DNA of 64,000 nt. Source: Flavobacterium sp. LC2016-23. GTDB lineage: Bacteria; Bacteroidota; Bacteroidia; Flavobacteriales; Flavobacteriaceae. The notes beneath the pieces are model-generated. The model did not search any database. It saw nothing but the letters and a program-made list of their open reading frames with translations, and was not told the origin of the DNA. The position numbers and the translations under genes are program-made. Every line of letters starts with the position of its first letter. Position 1 is the first letter of the stretch. The stretch spans positions 1 to 64,000 of the forward strand of contig NZ_WKKE01000012.1 in the NCBI RefSeq assembly GCF_009674775.1. The letters are read 5' to 3'. Below are positions 8,348 through 18,074 of this stretch, one piece after another.

Positions 8348-9853
8348 ATGAGTACTATAGCACAAAGACCTGAATTTAAGGCAAAGTATGACAATTATAT
8401 CAATGGAAAATTTACAGCACCTGTAAAAGGAGAATACTTTGATGTATTGTCTCCAATTGACGGAAAAGTATTTACCAGGGCTGCCCATTCCGGCAAGGAA
8501 GATTTGGAACTGGCAGTTGATGCAGCCTATGAAGCATTTAAAACCTGGGGAAAAACTTCAGTAACCGAGAGGAGTATTTTATTGAATAAGATTGCACAAA
8601 AAATAGAGGACAATCTCGAATATATTGCGACCGTTGAAACTATAGATAACGGAAAACCGATTCGTGAAACCCTGGCAGCCGATATTCCGCTGGCCATTGA
8701 TCATTTCAGGTATTTTGCAGGTGTCATTCGCGCCGAAGAAAGTTCGATAGCCGAACTGGATTCGCAAACGGTTTCTATCGCTTTAAGCGAACCACTAGGA
8801 GTTGTCGCACAGATCATTCCGTGGAACTTTCCGATTTTAATGGCCGTCTGGAAAATTGCTCCGGCACTGGCCGCAGGAAATACGATTGTTTTAAAACCTG
8901 CCGAAAGTACACCCATTTCCATATTGGTTTTAATGGAATTGATAGGCGATATCCTTCCTCCGGGGGTTTTGAATATCGTAAACGGTTTTGGGGCAGAATT
9001 AGGCCGGCCTTTGGTCACCAATAAAAAAGTAGCTAAAGCGGCTTTTACCGGTTCTACTACTACAGGGCGTCTGGTAATGCAATATGCGACCGAAAATATT
9101 ATCCCGGTTACCCTGGAATTAGGGGGTAAGTCACCCAATATTTTCTTTGCCTCAGTAGCCGATCATGACGATGATTTCTTTGATAAAGCGGTTGAAGGAG
9201 CGGTTTTATTCGCGCTGAATCAGGGTGAAATTTGTACGTGTCCGTCAAGATTATTAATTCACGAAGATATTTACGAGAAGTTTATTGCAAAAGTAATCGA
9301 AAGAACAGAAGCTATTATAGCCGGAAATCCGTTAGACCAATCGACTATGATTGGGGCTCAGACATCACTGGTTCAAAAAGAAAAAATATTATCTTATATA
9401 AAATTAGGAAAAGAAGAAGGGGCAGAATTACTGACCGGAGGTGATGTGAATCATCTGGGAGGAGATCTGGAAGGCGGTTATTACATTAAACCAACGTTGT
9501 TTAAAGGACATAACAAAATGCGCATTTTTCAGGAAGAAATCTTCGGACCGGTTTTGGCGGTTACCACTTTTAAAACCACTGAAGAAGCCATCGAAATCGC
9601 CAACGATACGATGTACGGCTTAGGTGCGGGTGTATGGACACGTGATGCACACGAGATTTATCAGGTTCCGAGAGCCATTCATTCCGGTCGTATCTGGATT
9701 AATCAATACCATTCGTATCCTGCGGGTGCTCCGTTTGGCGGATATAAACAATCCGGAATTGGTCGTGAAAACCACAAAATGATGTTAGGACAATACCGTC
9801 AGACTAAAAATATGCTGATTTCTTACGATAAAAAGAAATTAGGTTTCTTTTAA
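8348..9853 (+). CDS. NAD-dependent aldehyde dehydrogenase (AldB/ExaC-like)
   Basis: Oxidises an aldehyde to the acid with NAD(P) in the cytosol. At 501 residues it matches the family. Visible catalytic parts are N160 in PWNF (oxyanion), E257 in LELGGKSPN (general base) and C296 in [10 protein letters not shown] (nucleophile). The ICTCPSR variant of the active-site motif is typical of the acetaldehyde dehydrogenase branch. The adjacent DUF779 gene and AraC gene are the usual partners of this branch. An intrinsic terminator follows the stop codon. Substrate identity is inferred from family only. Confidence 0.93.
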   Translation: MSTIAQRPEFKAKYDNYINGKFTAPVKGEYFDVLSPIDGKVFTRAAHSGKEDLELAVDAAYEAFKTWGKTSVTERSILLNKIAQKIEDNLEYIATVETIDNGKPIRETLAADIPLAIDHFRYFAGVIRAEESSIAELDSQTVSIALSEPLGVVAQIIPWNFPILMAVWKIAPALAAGNTIVLKPAESTPISILVLMELIGDILPPGVLNIVNGFGAELGRPLVTNKKVAKAAFTGSTTTGRLVMQYATENIIPVTLELGGKSPNIFFASVADHDDDFFDKAVEGAVLFALNQGEICTCPSRLLIHEDIYEKFIAKVIERTEAIIAGNPLDQSTMIGAQTSLVQKEKILSYIKLGKEEGAELLTGGDVNHLGGDLEGGYYIKPTLFKGHNKMRIFQEEIFGPVLAVTTFKTTEEAIEIANDTMYGLGAGVWTRDAHEIYQVPRAIHSGRIWINQYHSYPAGAPFGGYKQSGIGRENHKMMLGQYRQTKNMLISYDKKKLGFF

Positions 9854-9873
9854 TTTGTTGTTATGTTGGTTCG

Positions 9874-9904
9874 AAAAGGTAAGTTTCTGACTTACCTTTT
9901 TTTG
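9874..9904 (+). terminator. Intrinsic terminator between aldehyde dehydrogenase and DUF779 gene
   Basis: AAAAGGTAAG (9874-9883) pairs perfectly with CTTACCTTTT (9891-9900), followed by more T. It lies 26 bp before the DUF779 start, so downstream expression needs read-through or its own promoter. Confidence 0.7.
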
Positions 9905-9929
9905 TAAATTTAATGTAAAGAAAAATATC

Positions 9930-10304
9930 ATGATAAAAAGACTTGAGGCTACAGCTGAAGCCATTGAGCTGATCCGAATATTAAAGAAGAAACACGGAGA
10001 TTTAATGTTTTATCAGGCGGGCGGATGCTGTGAAGGTACGCAGCCGCAATGTTTTGAAAAAGGCGGCTATTATCAGAGAATGGGAGATGTCTGTATCGGA
10101 ACTATCGAAGATACTGAATTCTGGGTCGATAAGGATTTATTTGAATACTGGAAACATGCTCATTTTACACTAAAAGTAATTGATGCCTTTGGCGTGGGCG
10201 GCTTTTCTCTCGAAACGCCTTTAAAAAAAACCTTTCAGATCGAATACCGGATTTTTACGGAAGAAGAGGAGAAGGATCTGGAACCGGTGAGGTTTATTGA
10301 TTAA
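9930..10304 (+). CDS. DUF779 family protein (aldehyde dehydrogenase partner)
   Basis: 124 residues matching DUF779 (PF05610). The Cys-rich GGCCEGTQPQCF at about residues 31-42 suggests metal or redox chemistry. A central DTEFWVDKDLFEYWKH and the FGVGGFSLETPL stretch are also family-typical. Members are regularly encoded beside acetaldehyde-type aldehyde dehydrogenases, as here. The biochemical role is not established to my knowledge. It follows the dehydrogenase by 76 bp across an intrinsic terminator. Cytosolic, no membrane segment. Confidence 0.88.
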   Translation: MIKRLEATAEAIELIRILKKKHGDLMFYQAGGCCEGTQPQCFEKGGYYQRMGDVCIGTIEDTEFWVDKDLFEYWKHAHFTLKVIDAFGVGGFSLETPLKKTFQIEYRIFTEEEEKDLEPVRFID

Positions 10305-10307
10305 AAA

Positions 10308-10555
10308 AAGGTTCTGAGGTACTGAGGTTCTGAGATACAAAGGTGCAAAGGTGCAAAGGTGCAAAGGTACAAAGGTACAAAGGTACAAAGGTTTTCCGTA
10401 GAGGCGCACAGCAGTGCGTCTGAAATAAGGTATCAGGAATTGGGACATAGACGCACTGCTGTGCGCTTATACAGTAAAAATATTGCGGATATTCTTTGTT
10501 CCTCTTAATGACAAAGATTGAAAAAAATCTCAGAACCTTAGCATCTCAGAACCTT
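10308..10555. repeat. Tandem-word inverted-repeat locus (16-bp and 8-bp words) with inner hairpin
   Basis: Outer arms 10308-10334 and 10529-10555 are imperfect reverse complements (about 23 of 27 bp). The right side is a clean 16-bp tandem (10529-10544, 10545-10560). The left arm is followed by six 8-bp units (three AGGTGCAA, three AGGTACAA) at 10341-10388. An inner perfect 18-bp inverted repeat (10404-10421 with 10449-10466) is built on GCGCACAGCAGTGCGTCT. The spacer between DUF779 and araC genes holds no ORF. Confidence 0.82.
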
Positions 10556-10565
10556 AGCACCTTTT

Positions 10566-11489
10566 TCAGTTAACATATAACAACTGATACTGCTTCGGAG
10601 TAATTCCTTCATGTTTTTTGAATAAACGAATAAAATAATTGGCATCTTCAAAACCGGACAAATAGCAAACTTCATTAACCTGGATATTGGGATTTTTGAG
10701 TAATTTTTTGGCGTATTTTATTTTTTCATTTAAAATATACTCAATAGGACTCATACCCAGTTCGCGTTTGAAAAAACGATAGAAAGAAGCACTGCTCATA
10801 CACGCTTTGTCGCTCAGGCTTTTAAGGTTTATATTCTCTTTTAAATTGAGCTTAATAAATTCGGTAACTTCAAAAATCGGATTGTTGGAATGAATGGTAA
10901 GGCCTTCGTCAATTGATTTTATGGTCTGGGTCTGGATAATTCGGATTAACAGTTCCTGTAAAGTCAGATCCGCCAGGGCATCTTTGGTGATCGATGTGCC
11001 CATGCATTCTTTTATAAGTTTATTAATAGTGGTCGCCAGATCGATGTTATTGTAAAAGAAATAATTCTGATAGTTTAATTGCCAGTATACATCATTACCT
11101 TCTTTAGGATAGCGTTCGTTCAGGAAATTAAGGGTTTCTGTAATTTTAGATTTTTCTATGGCCAGGGCAAGGCATTGCGTCGGGGTCTCTCTGGAGGCTT
11201 CCGGAAAGTCAATTTTCATTTCTACATTAGAAGGAATGATTACTGTTTCACCCGGCAGGTAATCAAATCCGGGTTCATCAAAAAGATGCATGATTTTTTT
11301 TCCTCTGAGCATGCTGGTCACTACAAAATCGTTGAATTTTAGCGGAACCAGTTTCGAAGACTCGTACGTTTCAAAAATATTCAGTTCACAATGATTGAGC
11401 GTGTACACACTCCTGTTTTCGACCAGTGTTTTTAATGATTTTTCATTGGATAAATGAGGAGGACTTATTAAAACACGTTGATTCTGCAT
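10566..11489 (-). CDS. AraC-family transcriptional regulator
   Basis: 307 residues: an N-terminal ligand/cupin-like region (AraC_N type, about 20-180) and a C-terminal double-HTH AraC domain (about 205-305). The latter contains SLSDKACMSSASFYRFFKRE and the signature IQVNEVCYLSGFEDANYFIR. It is encoded convergent to the aldehyde dehydrogenase/DUF779 pair, a common pairing for this branch. Inference: it activates the dehydrogenase promoter through the 21-bp-spaced repeats at 8270-8298. The inducer is probably an aldehyde or related compound, but that is unknown. Confidence 0.9.
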   Translation of the reverse strand: MQNQRVLISPPHLSNEKSLKTLVENRSVYTLNHCELNIFETYESSKLVPLKFNDFVVTSMLRGKKIMHLFDEPGFDYLPGETVIIPSNVEMKIDFPEASRETPTQCLALAIEKSKITETLNFLNERYPKEGNDVYWQLNYQNYFFYNNIDLATTINKLIKECMGTSITKDALADLTLQELLIRIIQTQTIKSIDEGLTIHSNNPIFEVTEFIKLNLKENINLKSLSDKACMSSASFYRFFKRELGMSPIEYILNEKIKYAKKLLKNPNIQVNEVCYLSGFEDANYFIRLFKKHEGITPKQYQLLYVN

Positions 11490-11561
11490 TGTGATTAAAT
11501 TTTAAGTGAAGACTTTAAATTTAATGAAAATAAGTATATAAATTTTAGATTTAACGTTTCA

Positions 11562-12425
11562 TTAAATTAATTCTTCCACGTGTTTTTTAATGTTCTCTGA
11601 TATTTTTTTGATCGGTAAATCGTTTTCATCGTCACCAAACGGATCCTCAATTTCTTCCGCAATTAATTCTAAACTGGCTAGTACATAAAAGATAAAAACA
11701 ACTACCGGTGCCACATAATATCCGAGGCTCAAAGAATAGCCAAAAGGCAGCGTCATGATGTAAAAAAAGATAAACTTTTTGATGAAAGCACTGTACGAGT
11801 AGGGTATAGGGGTGTTTTTAATTCTTTCGCAGGCACCGCAAATATCGGTAAAGGCAACCAGTTCGGCATTCAAAATAATAAGCTGATCGCCCGTGATTTT
11901 TTTGGCTTCGTACAAATCATTGATTTTATGCGACATCATACGTTTTACCTGATTGGGTTTGTGCTTATGATGATCCAGCTCTAAATCTACATCGTCAAAA
12001 AGCTGTTTTGCAGTTTCAGAATTGTTTAAATGTTTGTATAAAACTGAAGCGTATGCGGGAATAAATTTCCTGAAAAATTTACGATCGTTTTCGTCTTTTA
12101 GCATGCAGGAGAGTTTGATGGCAAAATTCCGGCTGTTATTAACTAATGCACCCCATAATTTTCGGGCTTCCCACCAGCGGTCGTAAGCGGTGTTGGTTCT
12201 GAATACTAATAATAATGAAATCACAAAACCTAATATTCCGTGCATCAAAGGAATATTTTTGATGTAATGATTTTCATCGATTCCGAAATAAACTACTTCA
12301 AAATAACCAACGACTGCAGCATAAATTCCAATGGCAAGCATCACCGGAAAAAGTTGTCTTACGGTATCGGATTTGTGAAAGTGAAAAATAAAAGAAAACC
12401 AGTCTTTCGTATTGTATGAGATCAT
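11562..12425 (-). CDS. Bestrophin-family ion channel (RFP-TM/UPF0187)
   Basis: 287 residues with four membrane segments: two near residues 22-47 and 62-78, two near 215-250. Family motifs visible are NTAYDRWWEARKLWGALVNNSRN, partly seen as RWWEARKLWG, and the C-terminal LASLELIAEEIEDPFGDDENDLP, whose EIEDPFG is diagnostic. Bacterial homologues form pentameric inner-membrane channels; ion selectivity varies. The stop is 30 bp upstream of nothing else on this strand, and the start follows the TolC gene's stop by 29 bp, so it may be the last gene of the efflux operon. Confidence 0.9.
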   Translation of the reverse strand: MISYNTKDWFSFIFHFHKSDTVRQLFPVMLAIGIYAAVVGYFEVVYFGIDENHYIKNIPLMHGILGFVISLLLVFRTNTAYDRWWEARKLWGALVNNSRNFAIKLSCMLKDENDRKFFRKFIPAYASVLYKHLNNSETAKQLFDDVDLELDHHKHKPNQVKRMMSHKINDLYEAKKITGDQLIILNAELVAFTDICGACERIKNTPIPYSYSAFIKKFIFFYIMTLPFGYSLSLGYYVAPVVVFIFYVLASLELIAEEIEDPFGDDENDLPIKKISENIKKHVEELI

Positions 12426-12454
12426 TTAATTTTTGTTTTGAAAACAAAATTAAC

Positions 12455-13765
12455 TTAAAAATTGATATTTCCCGCCAATTCTTTTAAGGCAATTTCAGAT
12501 AGTTTTGCCTCATATTGTGCATTGCTATAGCGCACTTTTGCATTTACATAATTCAGCTGGGCAGTTCTGAAATCAATAGTTGTGATCGTTCCGATTTTGA
12601 ATTTATCCAGGGTAATCTCTAAGTTTTGTCTTGCGATCGCCTCGTTGTCTTCTTCTAGATCAATTAGCTCTAAATTGGTTAAATAGGTTTGAAAAGCAGT
12701 ACTTAACTGCGAATTTAAGATCATGTTTTGCTGTTCGATTGCAATTTGCGAATTCTCAATTTGCAGTTTCGCAATCTTTTCATTTCGGTGCTGATTGAAA
12801 CCGTCAAAAATATTTAAGGTAGCATTGAAACCGTAGTTTAAACCCCTTGCCGATGTGGAACTGGTAAAACCCAGACTAGATTCGCTTTCTGCAAAATTAT
12901 AACCTGAAGTTAGTCTTACCACAGGATAACGATCTGCTTTGACTTGTTTCAACTGTAATTCTGCGACGCGTTTGTTTATGATTTGGGTTTCCAGGGCCGG
13001 ATTTTGTTTTTGTGCTAAAGCTATTAAATCGGCCAAAACTAATTTGTTGTCTACTGTTACCAGATCTGTTACTTTAAAATCTATTTTAGCATCCCGGGCC
13101 AAATATTGATTTAACAGGATTTTGGCATTGGCGTAGGATTCCTTTTGTCTTAGCAAAGCAACCTGATCTGAATTTAAATCTACCTGAGCATTTAAAACTT
13201 CTAATTTTGAAGCTTTACCAATGCTAAAACGGTTTTTGGCGAGAGTCAGCCTTTGATTGGAAATAACAATGGTAGTATCTAATGCTGCCAATTGATGCTG
13301 TTGCTGCACCAAATCGTAATAAGCGGAATTTACCTGGCCAATTTTAGCCAAAATGGTTCTTTTTAACTCAGAATCACCCAATTTTTGAAGTTCTTTTAAC
13401 TGATCATGCCTTGCAAACATTTTCATTCCGTCAAAAATAGTCCAGCCAATACTTACACCGTAATTTAAACTGTTGTTTTTGGCGTTGTCCAGTGAGGTTG
13501 AAGTTCCGTCCTGACGGGTCTGTTTTGAATTCTGGATGCTGTTGTTATCGGTAACCGACGCGGTTGCGACAGGCAGCATTCCGGCATTTCCAGCCGTTAC
13601 ATTCGTCTCGCTTATCTTTGAATTGTTTTTGGCAATCTTGATTTCAAAATTGTTTTCCAAAGCTATTTTCATCGCGTCTTCAATAGTCAGGACTTCCTGT
13701 GCGTGCATTTTAGCAACGCAGAAGAAGCATAAAAGAAGGCTGGTGAATAAAAATTTAGTATTCAT
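12455..13765 (-). CDS. TolC-family outer-membrane efflux protein
   Basis: 436 residues with a Sec signal (MNTKFLFTSLLLCFFCVAKMHA, cleavage before QE). Two OEP repeats follow, with long amphipathic helices, for example QRLTLAKNRFSIGKASKLEV and the matching NLEITLDKFKIGTITTIDF in the second half. It should form a trimeric outer-membrane duct for the RND pump encoded upstream. The order adaptor, pump, outer-membrane factor on one strand supports a tripartite system. A non-terminator hairpin separates it from the pump gene. Confidence 0.92.
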   Translation of the reverse strand: MNTKFLFTSLLLCFFCVAKMHAQEVLTIEDAMKIALENNFEIKIAKNNSKISETNVTAGNAGMLPVATASVTDNNSIQNSKQTRQDGTSTSLDNAKNNSLNYGVSIGWTIFDGMKMFARHDQLKELQKLGDSELKRTILAKIGQVNSAYYDLVQQQHQLAALDTTIVISNQRLTLAKNRFSIGKASKLEVLNAQVDLNSDQVALLRQKESYANAKILLNQYLARDAKIDFKVTDLVTVDNKLVLADLIALAQKQNPALETQIINKRVAELQLKQVKADRYPVVRLTSGYNFAESESSLGFTSSTSARGLNYGFNATLNIFDGFNQHRNEKIAKLQIENSQIAIEQQNMILNSQLSTAFQTYLTNLELIDLEEDNEAIARQNLEITLDKFKIGTITTIDFRTAQLNYVNAKVRYSNAQYEAKLSEIALKELAGNINF

Positions 13766-13780
13766 ATTTGTTTTTCTTTT

Positions 13781-13818
13781 GTCCGGAATCCCGCAATTAT
13801 AATGCAGGAATTCCGGAC
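13781..13818 (-). other. Intra-operon hairpin between RND pump and tolC-like gene
   Basis: GTCCGGAAT (13781-13789) and ATTCCGGAC (13810-13818) form the outer stem, with further partial pairing inside. Neither strand has a T-run after it, so mRNA processing or differential stability is likelier than termination. Confidence 0.5.
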
Positions 13819-13824
13819 TACTAG

Positions 13825-16800
13825 TTATTTACTTTCTTTTTCGTATTCTTCGATATGATCAAATTCCGGATAATGTTTTCGGGCTTTGGACCACATCAGA
13901 TAGATCGCCGGAATTACAAAAAGTGTCAGGGCTAAAGAGAAAATAGTTCCTCCCACAATAACAACTCCCATTCCGATTCTGCTGGTAGAAGCAGCCCCAA
14001 GTGACATTGCAATCGGCAGCGCTCCCAAAGCAATAGCTAAACTGGTCATTAAAATCGGACGTAAACGCGCTTCTGTAGCTTCTAAAATAGCTTCCATTTT
14101 AGGTTTTCCCTGTTCCCTTAGCTGATTGGCAAATTCGACAATCAGGATACCGTTTTTCGTCACCAGTCCGATAAGCATTACCGTTCCAATCTGGCTGAAA
14201 ATGTTCCAGGTCTGATTGAACAACCATAACGAGAATAAAGCTCCGGCAACGGCCATAGGTACCGTTAAGATAATAATAAACGGATCTATAAAACTTTCAA
14301 ACTGAGCGGCAAGAATTAAAAATATAAGCAATAAAGCCAGTCCGAAAGCAAAAGAGGTATTGGAACTACTTTCCACAAAATCCCTTGATTCACCACTTAA
14401 ATCGGTTGTAAAACTCTCATCCAGTACCTTTGCTTTAATCTGATTCATCGCTTCGATTCCGTCACTTATACTTTTTCCCGGCGCTAAACCTGCCGAAACA
14501 GTGGCCGACATATAACGATTGTTGTGATACAATTGCGGCGGGTTACTTTGTTCTTCTATGTTCACCACGTTATCCATCTGAATCAGTTCTCCATTTTTGT
14601 TTTTAACAAACATCGAAGTTAAATCCAACGGCTTAGAGCGATCTTTTTGGTCAAATTGCCCAATCACCTGATACTGTTTTCCGTTTTTAATGAAATAGCC
14701 AAAACGCTGACCACTTAACGAAAGCTGTAAAGTCTGAGCAATATCCAGAATAGAAATACCTAAACTTTCGGCTTTTGCCCGATCGATGCTTACGTTGATT
14801 TCCGGTTTGTTGAATTTTAAATTTACATCGGTAACCGAGAAAACATCACTTTTACCCACTTCGTCCATAAAAAGCGGAATTTTTTCTCTTAATTTTTCAA
14901 AAGTAGGCGCCTGAATAATGTATTGAATCGGTAAGCCGCCACGTCTGTTTACGGCAATTGTAGGCTGTTGAATAACAGATGTTTTAGCGTCCGGATATTT
15001 TTTGGTCCATTTGGTTAATTTATCGGCAATGTCTTTTTGCGATGTTTTTCTTTCTCCGGGGTCTTTTAAAGAAAGCCTGATGAAGCCCGAATTGGTGGCA
15101 GAACCTCCGGAACCTCCGGCGGTAATAACTAAACTTACTTTTTTATCCTTAATCGAGTCATCCACCAGTTTTGATATTTCCTGCATAAAACGGTTGGTAT
15201 ATTCATAAGAAGAACCCTCGGGAGTAGTCATACGCATGGTTACCGAACTACGGTCATCATAAGGAGCGGTTTCTTTTGGAAGTACAGTAAAAAACAAATA
15301 AATCAATCCGAAACATACAATCAAAATCGGAAAACTGATCCATTTTTTTGCCATAAAACGGTTTAAGGCGTCGGCATAACCACTGTTTAATTTTTCGAAG
15401 AAAGGCTCTGTTTTAATGTAAAACTTCGATTTTTTCTGTTCACCGCCTTTCATCAAATAGGCATTCAGCATAGGGGTTAAAGTCAGCGATACAAAAGCGG
15501 AAATTAATACTGCAGCACCAATAACAACACCAAATTCCCGGAATAGTCTTCCTACGAAACCTTCTAAGAAAATTACCGGTAAAAACACGGCTGCCAATGT
15601 CACCGAAATCGAAATTACGGCATAAAAAATTTCGTTGGAACCTTTGATTGCGGCTTCAATTGGCGACATTCCTTCCTCTACTTTTTTGAATATATTTTCG
15701 GTGACAACAATTCCGTCATCGACTACCAGTCCCGTTGCCAAAACAATAGCTAAAAGGGTCAGTACATTGATGGAGAACCCGAAAAGCCACATGATAAAAA
15801 AGGTTGCTATTAAGGATACAGGAATGTCAATTAGGGGTCTGAAAGCAATGGCCCAGTCCCTGAAGAACAAATAAATAATGATGATTACCAATATAATTGA
15901 AATCCCCAGGGTTTCCGCTACTTCAAGTACCGATTTTTTAACGAAAAGGGTATTGTCCAGTGCAATATTAAGCTTGATATCCTTCGGTAAATCCTTTTTT
16001 AGGGCTTCGTATTTTTTATAAAATTCAGACGAAATATCCAAATAATTCGCTCCGGGCATGGGTACAATAGCCAGACCAATCATAGGAAGCCCTGAAGATG
16101 TTAGGGAAGTTTCGATATTTTCGGGTCCTAATTCGGCACCGCCAACATCACTTAAACGAACAATCTTGTCTCCGTCTGTACGGATGATGATATTATTAAA
16201 TTCTTCTGGTTTTGAAAGATTTCCGATGGTTTTTACAGTCAGTTCAGTATTGTTTCCGGTTAGCTTTCCGGAAGGCAGTTCGACATTTTGTGCATTCAGT
16301 GCTGTGCGGACTTCTGCCACCGTACAACCGTATGCGGCAAGTTTTGAAGGGTCGATCCATAAACGCATCGCGTAGCGTTTTTGTCCCCAGATTTGTACCC
16401 CACTTACGCCCGGAATAGTTTCTAATCGTTGTGAAATGACATTTTCGGCGTAATCACTCAATTCCAAAGAGCTTCGTGTATCACTCTGAACGGTCATCGA
16501 AATAATAGATTCACTATCAGCATCGGCTTTGGAAACTACCGGAGGGGCATCAATATCCTGCGGTAAACTTCTCACGGCTTGTGAAACCTTATCACGGACA
16601 TCATTGGCAGCTTCTTCTAAATCTTTATCCAGATTGAATTCGATGGTAATACTGCTGCTTCCCTGATTACTGGATGACGTTATATTTCGAATTCCGTCGA
16701 TAGCATTAACAGCTTTTTCTAACGGCTCAGTAATTTGTGATTCAATAATATCGGCATTGGCTCCGGTATAATTGGTTCTTATCGAAACCTGCGCGGGGTC

Positions 16801-16920
16801 AATGGAAGGGAATTCCCGAACACCTAAAAAGGTATACCCAATGAAACCGAATAAAATAATCAAAAGATTCAGTACAATGGTTAAAACAGGTCTTCTTATA
16901 CTTGTGGTGGATAAACTCAT
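13825..16920 (-). CDS. RND efflux pump inner-membrane protein (HAE1/AcrB-like)
   Basis: 1031 residues, normal for hydrophobe/amphiphile RND pumps with 12 membrane segments and two large periplasmic loops. The N-terminal SIRRPVLTIVLNLLIILFG and the TM4 proton-relay stretch ATGLVVDDGIVVTENI, with the paired Asp, are clear. The C-terminal half repeats the fold (GLVTKNGILIVEFANQLRE). The proton gradient drives export of drugs, dyes or metabolites; the substrate cannot be told. It follows the adaptor gene by 95 bp. Confidence 0.95.
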   Translation of the reverse strand: MSLSTTSIRRPVLTIVLNLLIILFGFIGYTFLGVREFPSIDPAQVSIRTNYTGANADIIESQITEPLEKAVNAIDGIRNITSSSNQGSSSITIEFNLDKDLEEAANDVRDKVSQAVRSLPQDIDAPPVVSKADADSESIISMTVQSDTRSSLELSDYAENVISQRLETIPGVSGVQIWGQKRYAMRLWIDPSKLAAYGCTVAEVRTALNAQNVELPSGKLTGNNTELTVKTIGNLSKPEEFNNIIIRTDGDKIVRLSDVGGAELGPENIETSLTSSGLPMIGLAIVPMPGANYLDISSEFYKKYEALKKDLPKDIKLNIALDNTLFVKKSVLEVAETLGISIILVIIIIYLFFRDWAIAFRPLIDIPVSLIATFFIMWLFGFSINVLTLLAIVLATGLVVDDGIVVTENIFKKVEEGMSPIEAAIKGSNEIFYAVISISVTLAAVFLPVIFLEGFVGRLFREFGVVIGAAVLISAFVSLTLTPMLNAYLMKGGEQKKSKFYIKTEPFFEKLNSGYADALNRFMAKKWISFPILIVCFGLIYLFFTVLPKETAPYDDRSSVTMRMTTPEGSSYEYTNRFMQEISKLVDDSIKDKKVSLVITAGGSGGSATNSGFIRLSLKDPGERKTSQKDIADKLTKWTKKYPDAKTSVIQQPTIAVNRRGGLPIQYIIQAPTFEKLREKIPLFMDEVGKSDVFSVTDVNLKFNKPEINVSIDRAKAESLGISILDIAQTLQLSLSGQRFGYFIKNGKQYQVIGQFDQKDRSKPLDLTSMFVKNKNGELIQMDNVVNIEEQSNPPQLYHNNRYMSATVSAGLAPGKSISDGIEAMNQIKAKVLDESFTTDLSGESRDFVESSSNTSFAFGLALLLIFLILAAQFESFIDPFIIILTVPMAVAGALFSLWLFNQTWNIFSQIGTVMLIGLVTKNGILIVEFANQLREQGKPKMEAILEATEARLRPILMTSLAIALGALPIAMSLGAASTSRIGMGVVIVGGTIFSLALTLFVIPAIYLMWSKARKHYPEFDHIEEYEKESK

Positions 16921-16924
16921 GTTG

Positions 16925-17010
16925 AGATTTTGGATTTTAGATCTTAGACTTTAGATTTCAGATTCTTGGATCTTTGGAATTTGGAATTTAGTTTTTGGAA
17001 TTTTAAAACT
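16925..17010. repeat. Low-complexity tandem words between adaptor and pump genes
   Basis: Degenerate repeats built on TTTAGATYT and TTTGGAATT, with about 14-bp spacing at the 16930-16960 end. They fill the 95-bp spacer inside the efflux operon. No clear reverse-complement arm was found. Confidence 0.5.
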
Positions 17011-17015
17011 ACATA

Positions 17016-18074
17016 TTATTTTACTTTAACTTTTATCGGAGCTTCATTTTTTAAGGACATCACACCGCTTGTTATTAGCGTATCACCCGCTTTCAGTCCG
17101 GATAAAACCAGAATAGAGGCATCGGTTCTGGTAGTGGCATCTACCATAACTTCTTTGGCTTTGCCCATATTGGCGATATATACTTTTTTGCCGCTTTGCA
17201 CGGGAACAATAGCCTGCGAAGGAACTACTATGGCATCTTTGATGATGTTTAAAGGTAATTTTACATCGGCAAAAGTACCCGGGAAAAGTTTGCCGTCTAA
17301 ATTATCGGCGATGGCGCGAATTTGTAAAGTACGGGTTGCTACGGCCACTTCAGGCTCAATAGCATATATTTTTGCCTTGTACACTTTATTGGAACCGGAT
17401 ACGGTAAAATCTATAACAGATCCTGACTGTACCTGTGAAGCATATTTTTCAGGAATTGAGAATGTAATTTTCAGTTTTCCGGTGTTGACTAATTTCGCTA
17501 CCAGAACAGTAGGGGTAATGTAAGTTCCCGGAGAAATAGAACGTAAACCAATTTTCCCGGAGAAAGGGGCTTTTACAGAAGTTTTGGCAATCTGAGCCCT
17601 GATCAGTTGCGTTTGTGCCTGCATGGATGCATAATCGGCATTTGCCACATCAAATTCTTCCTGACTAATGGCTTCTTTCTGAAGTAGCAGTTTGGCTCTT
17701 CTCTGATTTTCACCTGCTAAGCCTTCTTTGGTAACAGCCTGTCTTAATTGTGCTCTTAATTCAATATCATTTACTTTAAAAAGTACCTGACCTTTGTTTA
17801 CATTCGTGCCTTCCGTAAAATAAATACCTTCGACAATACCTGAGACTTCACTGTGAATTTCTACTTGTTCATTAGCTTCAATAGATCCGGATAAGGAAAG
17901 GTTATTATCAAATGTAGAAGTTGTAACTACAATACCTGTTACGGTTGTAGGTTTGTCTTTGTCTCCTGATTTTTTAGAATCTTCATTTTTACTTTTATTA
18001 GAGATGACCCTGTAGGCAATAAATCCTCCGAGTCCGATAATTAGAAGGGCGTAAACTAGGTTTTTTACTTTCAT
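17016..18074 (-). CDS. RND periplasmic adaptor (membrane fusion protein)
   Basis: 352 residues. An N-terminal signal anchor (NLVYALLIIGLGGFIAYRVI) is followed by a barrel-sandwich half (SGSIEANEQVEIHSEVSGIV) and a helical hairpin (about 105-150). The second sandwich half (VKAPFSGKIGLRSISPGTYI), a beta-barrel and a membrane-proximal domain complete it. It links the RND pump to the TolC-like protein. It is the first gene of the operon, so the 632-bp region upstream should hold the control elements. No regulator gene sits beside it. Confidence 0.93.
   Translation of the reverse strand: MKVKNLVYALLIIGLGGFIAYRVISNKSKNEDSKKSGDKDKPTTVTGIVVTTSTFDNNLSLSGSIEANEQVEIHSEVSGIVEGIYFTEGTNVNKGQVLFKVNDIELRAQLRQAVTKEGLAGENQRRAKLLLQKEAISQEEFDVANADYASMQAQTQLIRAQIAKTSVKAPFSGKIGLRSISPGTYITPTVLVAKLVNTGKLKITFSIPEKYASQVQSGSVIDFTVSGSNKVYKAKIYAIEPEVAVATRTLQIRAIADNLDGKLFPGTFADVKLPLNIIKDAIVVPSQAIVPVQSGKKVYIANMGKAKEVMVDATTRTDASILVLSGLKAGDTLITSGVMSLKNEAPIKVKVK

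Noticed and set aside
8701-9138. 145-codon minus-strand ORF inside aldehyde dehydrogenase
   Set aside because: Antisense shadow of the NAD-binding region, no independent signal.
10221-10448. Minus-strand ORF with repeated CTFVPLHLCTF pattern
   Set aside because: It comes from translating the 8-bp AGGTRCAA tandem and runs antisense into the DUF779 gene.
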